The position numbers and the translations under genes were made by a program. From Novosphingobium sp. AP12 (GTDB lineage: Bacteria; Pseudomonadota; Alphaproteobacteria; Sphingomonadales; Sphingomonadaceae), in contig NZ_AKKE01000178.1 in NCBI RefSeq assembly GCF_000281975.1, positions 1-35,593 of the forward strand: a stretch of DNA of 35,593 nt, in the 5' to 3' direction. The notes beneath the pieces were generated by a model that did no database searches, was not told where the DNA came from, and worked only from the letters and a program-made list of their open reading frames with translations. Each line of letters begins with the position of its first letter. The first letter of the stretch is position 1. Shown one piece after another: positions 33,089 to 35,593 of the stretch.

Positions 33089-34084
33089 ATGACCAAGTTC
33101 AACAACTTCGCCGATCTCGCCGCAAACCTCGCCGCGGACCGCATCGCCCGCGCCGACGAGGCTCACGAGCACAGCTACGACGGCGCCTTCATCGAGCACT
33201 CGGAGCTCGCCAAGCTGAGCGTCTACGAGGAGTCGATCGCGACCGAGATGCCCGATCCCGACATGGCGCGCGCCGCGGTGGAACTGGCCGTCGGCACGAT
33301 CTTCGACGTCTTCCGCGACACCCGCATGGAGGAGTTCGCGCAGCAGATCGTCTGGGGCTTCGTCAACTCCTTCCACATGACCGCGCGCCTGGCCGAGGGC
33401 CGCGAGGACGATGCCGCCAAGAAGCTGGGTGAGCTTGCCCGCAACTACGAGCCCTCGGAAATCCACGCCGTCGAGCTCGAGGAGACTCAGCTGCTCTGCC
33501 AGACCCTGCAGGGATGTCGCGAGGCTCTGGAAGCCATGCGCGACCACGCCTCGGAAGTGTACCGGGTCGAGACCGGCAAGCCCTTCACCGCCACGCGTGG
33601 GTCGCAGGTCGCCCGCAACGGGGTCACTGCCTCGCAGATCGCCGCCCGCGACTTCCTCGCCGCACGCAACCGGCAGCGCAACGAGGAGCACGCACCGACC
33701 GGCCCGATGGTCGTAGTGTCGGGCGGTCAGGTCTGGCACGACCATGAGATGCTCTGGGACATCCTCGACGACATCAAGGCCCGGGTTCCCGAAATGGTTC
33801 TGGCCACGACCGGGATGCGCAAGGGCGTCGACGCCATCGCCACCTCCTGGGCACAGTCGCGCAAGGTCAAGGCGATCAGCTTCATCCCCAACCGCGCGCA
33901 CGGTAACCGCGGGCCCTTCCTGCGCAACGAGAACCTGGTTAAGCTGCGGCCGGTCGAGGCCATCGTCTGCGAAGGTTCGGGCATCCAGTCCAACCTCGCG
34001 CAGCGCCTGCGCCAAGCCGGGGTTCCGCTGCACATCCGCCGGCTCACCGACCAGCGCGCCGCACAATCCAACCAGCGGGCGTAA
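33089..34084 (+). CDS. DUF2493 (SLOG/YspA-like) domain protein
   Basis: 331 residues. The N-terminal ~200 residues are helical (AADRIARADEAHEHSYD, MARAAVELAVG, EEFAQQIVWGFVN) and not recognised. The C-terminal ~110 residues (VVVSGGQVWHDHEMLWDILD, ATTGMRKGVDAIATSWA, VEAIVCEGSGIQSNLAQRLRQAG, split here) form a Rossmann-like SLOG domain of DUF2493 type, thought to bind nucleotides or nucleotide-like ligands. Such proteins are common on alphaproteobacterial plasmids; function unknown. The start has TGGAGG 6 bases upstream; a longer frame from 32768 is in the leader. It ends before a strong terminator. Confidence 0.86.
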   Translation: MTKFNNFADLAANLAADRIARADEAHEHSYDGAFIEHSELAKLSVYEESIATEMPDPDMARAAVELAVGTIFDVFRDTRMEEFAQQIVWGFVNSFHMTARLAEGREDDAAKKLGELARNYEPSEIHAVELEETQLLCQTLQGCREALEAMRDHASEVYRVETGKPFTATRGSQVARNGVTASQIAARDFLAARNRQRNEEHAPTGPMVVVSGGQVWHDHEMLWDILDDIKARVPEMVLATTGMRKGVDAIATSWAQSRKVKAISFIPNRAHGNRGPFLRNENLVKLRPVEAIVCEGSGIQSNLAQRLRQAGVPLHIRRLTDQRAAQSNQRA

Positions 34085-34093
34085 GCGCCCATC

Positions 34094-34134
34094 GGGAGGC
34101 TCGGGCATCCGCCCGGGCCTCCCTCCTACTTTTT
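34094..34134 (+). terminator. Rho-independent terminator after DUF2493 gene
   Basis: GGGAGGCTCGGGC-ATCC-GCCCGGGCCTCCC is a 13-bp stem with one G-T pair and a 4-base loop, followed by TCCTACTTTTT. It lies 10 bases after the stop. Confidence 0.85.
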
Positions 34135-34420
34135 GTCACGCTACAGCGCGGCTCAGGGGCATCGAGCCCCATCGCCGCGATCGCGACAAGCCCGTTGCGC
34201 ACATCGCTCCAGCCCCGCCGAGAGGTGGGGAAAGGGATCTCTCTAGTCGTCCCAGTGTGTCGGCCGCGCCGGACAGTCTCAAGGACGGCAGGGTCCCACC
34301 ATCTTCCTTCGGAAAATCGTTACCCCTACCGCCGCTAACGCGGCCGCTGCGCGGTCCTGAGACACCGTCCGGCGCAGCCGACCCGATCACTCCCGTCATC
34401 AAGACAAAGGAGGAACGATC
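34135..34420. other. Non-coding leader upstream of the 99-residue gene
   Basis: Contains copy 3 of the leader repeat (34279-34354) with a tight ATCTTCC-TTC-GGAAAAT hairpin and two CCGC/GCGG hairpins, then AAAGGAGG before the gene. No open frame in it looks coding. Confidence 0.5.
34279..34354. repeat. Leader repeat family, copy 3 (divergent)
   Basis: TCAAGGA at 34279-34285, ATCTTCC-TTC-GGAAAATCG at 34301-34319, then ACCCC, CCGC-TAAC-GCGG near 34332 and CCGC-TGC-GCGG at 34344-34354. The order of parts matches copies 1 and 2, but the loop is only 3 bases and the stem has one changed position. Confidence 0.5.
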
Positions 34421-34720
34421 ATGCACATCACGTTGTTCAAAGCTCTGAAGAACGCTAATATCTTCGACGACGCCGCCGAGAAGGTGGTGCACGCCTTCGA
34501 GGAGCACATCGACATGGCAGTCGCTGAAGCCATCAAGCACTACGACCAGCGCCTGGCCGCGATGCAGGCGATCCTCGAAGCGAGGCTCGAAAGCGGCCTC
34601 AAGGGCGTCCAGACCTCGATCGACGGGCTCAAGTGGTACATCATCGTACAGGGCTCGCTCATGGCGGCTGCGGTGGCCACCGGCGGCATCCTCACCGCAT
34701 ACTTCCAGTTCATCAAATAG
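34421..34720 (+). CDS. Small coiled-coil protein with C-terminal membrane anchor
   Basis: 99 residues. A charged, helical N-terminal region (about 5-72; FDDAAEKVVHAFEEHID, YDQRLAAMQAILEARLESG) likely forms a coiled coil, and one hydrophobic segment (about 73-95, WYIIVQGSLMAAAVATGG) at the C-terminus anchors it to the membrane. The shape resembles DUF1640/CCDC90-like proteins, but no specific match is claimed. AAAGGAGG lies 7 bases before the ATG. A UUCG-loop hairpin follows. Confidence 0.75.
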   Translation: MHITLFKALKNANIFDDAAEKVVHAFEEHIDMAVAEAIKHYDQRLAAMQAILEARLESGLKGVQTSIDGLKWYIIVQGSLMAAAVATGGILTAYFQFIK

Positions 34721-34722
34721 CC

Positions 34723-34740
34723 GGGGGGCTTCGGCCCTCC
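34723..34740 (+). terminator. UUCG-tetraloop hairpin after the coiled-coil gene
   Basis: GGGGGGC-TTCG-GCCCTCC forms a very stable 7-bp stem with a UUCG loop and one G-U pair, 3 bases after the stop. No T run follows, so it may protect the mRNA 3' end or act as a weak terminator. Confidence 0.5.
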
Positions 34741-35113
34741 AACAGTACCGTCTCGCGAGGGGTCGCTCGGGCAACCGGGCGGCCCCTTCTCGTATGGCGG
34801 CCTGCGCGGTGGCCAGGCCCCGCTCGCTCGCATCCGCACAGGCCCTCCGGCCTGCACGTCGCTACGCCTTGCCGGGCCCGTACACCGATAGCTCGCGCCC
34901 CGCCGATAGGGGGCATCCCTCTCCCGGTCGTCCAATCGTGTCATGCGCTGCGGTTCGCCTCAAGGATGATCGGTACCCCCAATTTTCCCGCCGCTGACGC
35001 GACAAGAAAATCGGCTCCCCCGATCCCCGCTACGCGGCACGGACTTCGCCCGTGTCCTTGACCCGAGCCCGGTCACATGACCGCCGATCGCCGTCAGAAC
35101 GAGGAGATTACAC
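34741..35113. other. Non-coding leader upstream of the 44-residue gene
   Basis: About 370 bases with copy 2 of the leader repeat (34960-35037) and several GC-rich hairpins. GAGGAG at 35101-35106 serves the small gene. Open frames crossing it show no protein-like sequence. Confidence 0.5.
34960..35037. repeat. Leader repeat family, copy 2
   Basis: TCAAGGAT at 34960-34967, CCCCCAATTTTC ending 34987, AAGAAAATCGGCTCCCCC at 35004-35021 and CCGC-TAC-GCGG at 35027-35037. ATTTTC and GAAAAT can pair across an ~18-base loop; compare copies 1 and 3. Confidence 0.6.
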
Positions 35114-35248
35114 ATGCCGCAGGACATCAACACCGACCATCCCACCGCCGCCGACCCGGACGTCGCTGAGGGGCACACGCTCACCAGCTGCTGGTGGGCC
35201 GACTGTGACTACGAGGGCGAAGAAGACCTCGACATCAACGACGACTGA
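35114..35248 (+). CDS. Very short acidic protein, 44 residues
   Basis: ATG with GAGGAG 7 bases upstream. It encodes 44 residues with an unusual centre, CWWADCDYEG, and an Asp/Glu-rich end (EEDLDINDD). Two cysteines four positions apart (C-WWAD-C) could bind metal or a partner. No known family. The strong ribosome binding site, the shared repeat leader and a hairpin just after the stop support a real small gene. Acidic proteins of this kind on mobile elements are sometimes DNA mimics or anti-defence factors, but nothing here proves that. Confidence 0.6.
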   Translation: MPQDINTDHPTAADPDVAEGHTLTSCWWADCDYEGEEDLDINDD

Positions 35249-35375
35249 CCGGGAGGCGGCAACGGGCCGGTTTAACCCGGCCCCCGCTAGCCATTCGAAG
35301 CGACTGTCGCGGGTAGCGCGATCGCCCGCGTCGTCCTGCCCGGAAGGGTCGCACCCGCGCGGCCAGGGGGGGGGC

Positions 35376-35409
35376 GGCGCGGCGGTTCCTTGCTCGCTGA
35401 CGGCCCTAC
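35376..35409. repeat. Direct repeat, first copy
   Basis: A 34-base block beginning GGCGCGGCGGTTCCTTGC recurs at 35560-35593 with 3 mismatches. The copies lie in non-coding DNA 184 bases apart. The second copy runs to the window edge, so its extent is unknown. Confidence 0.7.
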
Positions 35410-35559
35410 GGCCGTTTCGCTTCGCGCGGTCCGCCTTGCCGGGTCACGGCATCGCCGGCAGGCTTGCCCCGGCCCGCCTTCGCGGTCCTGGCGCATCGCC
35501 CCGGCTCGCCTGCGGTGCGTCTGCCGAGAGGTTGCAAGCGCGCGGTGAGGGCAGTGGCC

Positions 35560-35593
35560 GGCGCGGCGGTCCCTTGCTCGCTGCCGGCCCTGC
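35560..35593. repeat. Direct repeat, second copy
   Basis: Second copy of the 34-base block at 35376-35409 (31 of 34 identical), cut off by the end of the window. Confidence 0.7.

Larger units (their letters stand above)
35249..35593. other. Non-coding, GC-rich end of window with direct repeats
   Basis: Contains a hairpin GGGCCGG-TTTAAC-CCGGCCC (35264-35283) just after the last gene and a 34-base direct repeat (35376-35409 and 35560-35593). No supported gene is seen; the next gene lies outside the window. Confidence 0.5.

Noticed and set aside
32909..34108. 399-residue - strand open frame opposite the DUF2493 gene
   Set aside because: Shadow of high-GC codon use; the + strand has the SLOG motifs and a good start.
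1..35593. CRISPR array or complete insertion sequence
   Set aside because: No regularly spaced direct repeats of CRISPR type and no transposase or integrase motifs were seen on either strand.

Overview
The window is GC-rich and looks like accessory DNA from an alphaproteobacterium. A sphingomonad (Sphingomonas/Novosphingobium/Sphingobium group) is my best guess from the protein families; this is inference, since no search could be run. Most of it (about 9.8-35.6 kb) reads as the non-transfer backbone of a large conjugative plasmid or integrative element: primase-like Toprim protein, strawberry-notch-type helicase/methyltransferase, ParB-like protein, ArdC-like protein, DUF736, SSB, a DUF2493 (SLOG) protein, a toxin-antitoxin locus and many small unknown genes.

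Layout. (1) 1-3.5 kb, + strand: the 3' part of cyoB, then cyoC, cyoD and a cation diffusion facilitator gene, in a tightly overlapping operon for a bo3-type quinol oxidase. (2) 3.55-7.24 kb, - strand: a short HWE/HisKA_2-like histidine kinase and a 973-residue winged-helix/STAND ATPase regulator. (3) 7.3-9.6 kb: a decayed TonB-dependent receptor 3' end, a small membrane protein and a VirB1-like lytic transglycosylase. (4) 9.85-22.1 kb: the plasmid housekeeping block (Toprim, strawberry notch, ParB, ArdC), a nonsense-interrupted gene, several unknown genes, a DUF1173-like protein with a possible nuclease motif, and a truncated DUF7673-like gene. (5) 22.3-26.8 kb: a metabolic insert with dapA divergent from an operon of two small genes, a methyltransferase-like gene and lysA, followed by convergent corA. 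(6) 27.2-30.3 kb: an ihfA copy with a 1-nt frameshift, DUF736, a small helical protein, a good terminator, and relB with a frameshifted relE. (7) 30.9-35.6 kb: ssb and small unknown genes, DUF2493, a small coiled-coil/membrane protein and a 44-residue acidic protein, separated by long hairpin-rich non-coding leaders.

How it fits together. The 9.8-18.1 kb block and the ssb/DUF2493 region probably serve DNA processing and establishment of the element after transfer. ArdC-like proteins protect incoming DNA, SSB and the primase-like protein act on single strands, and ParB acts in partition or regulation. The oxidase/CDF/regulator group and dapA/lysA are cargo. Five broken genes (TonB receptor, the 18.1-kb gene, DUF7673, ihfA, relE) show active decay or rearrangement; two of them differ from intact by exactly one base, so assembly error must be excluded.

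The most unusual structure is non-coding. One family is a purine-rich leader with a doubled start signal in front of five backbone genes. The other is a three-copy leader (at about 32.91, 34.28 and 34.96 kb) with a conserved ATTTTC/GAAAAT-type stem, a variable loop and CCGC-N3-GCGG hairpins, each just upstream of a gene with a strong ribosome binding site. No tRNA, rRNA, CRISPR array or complete insertion sequence was seen.
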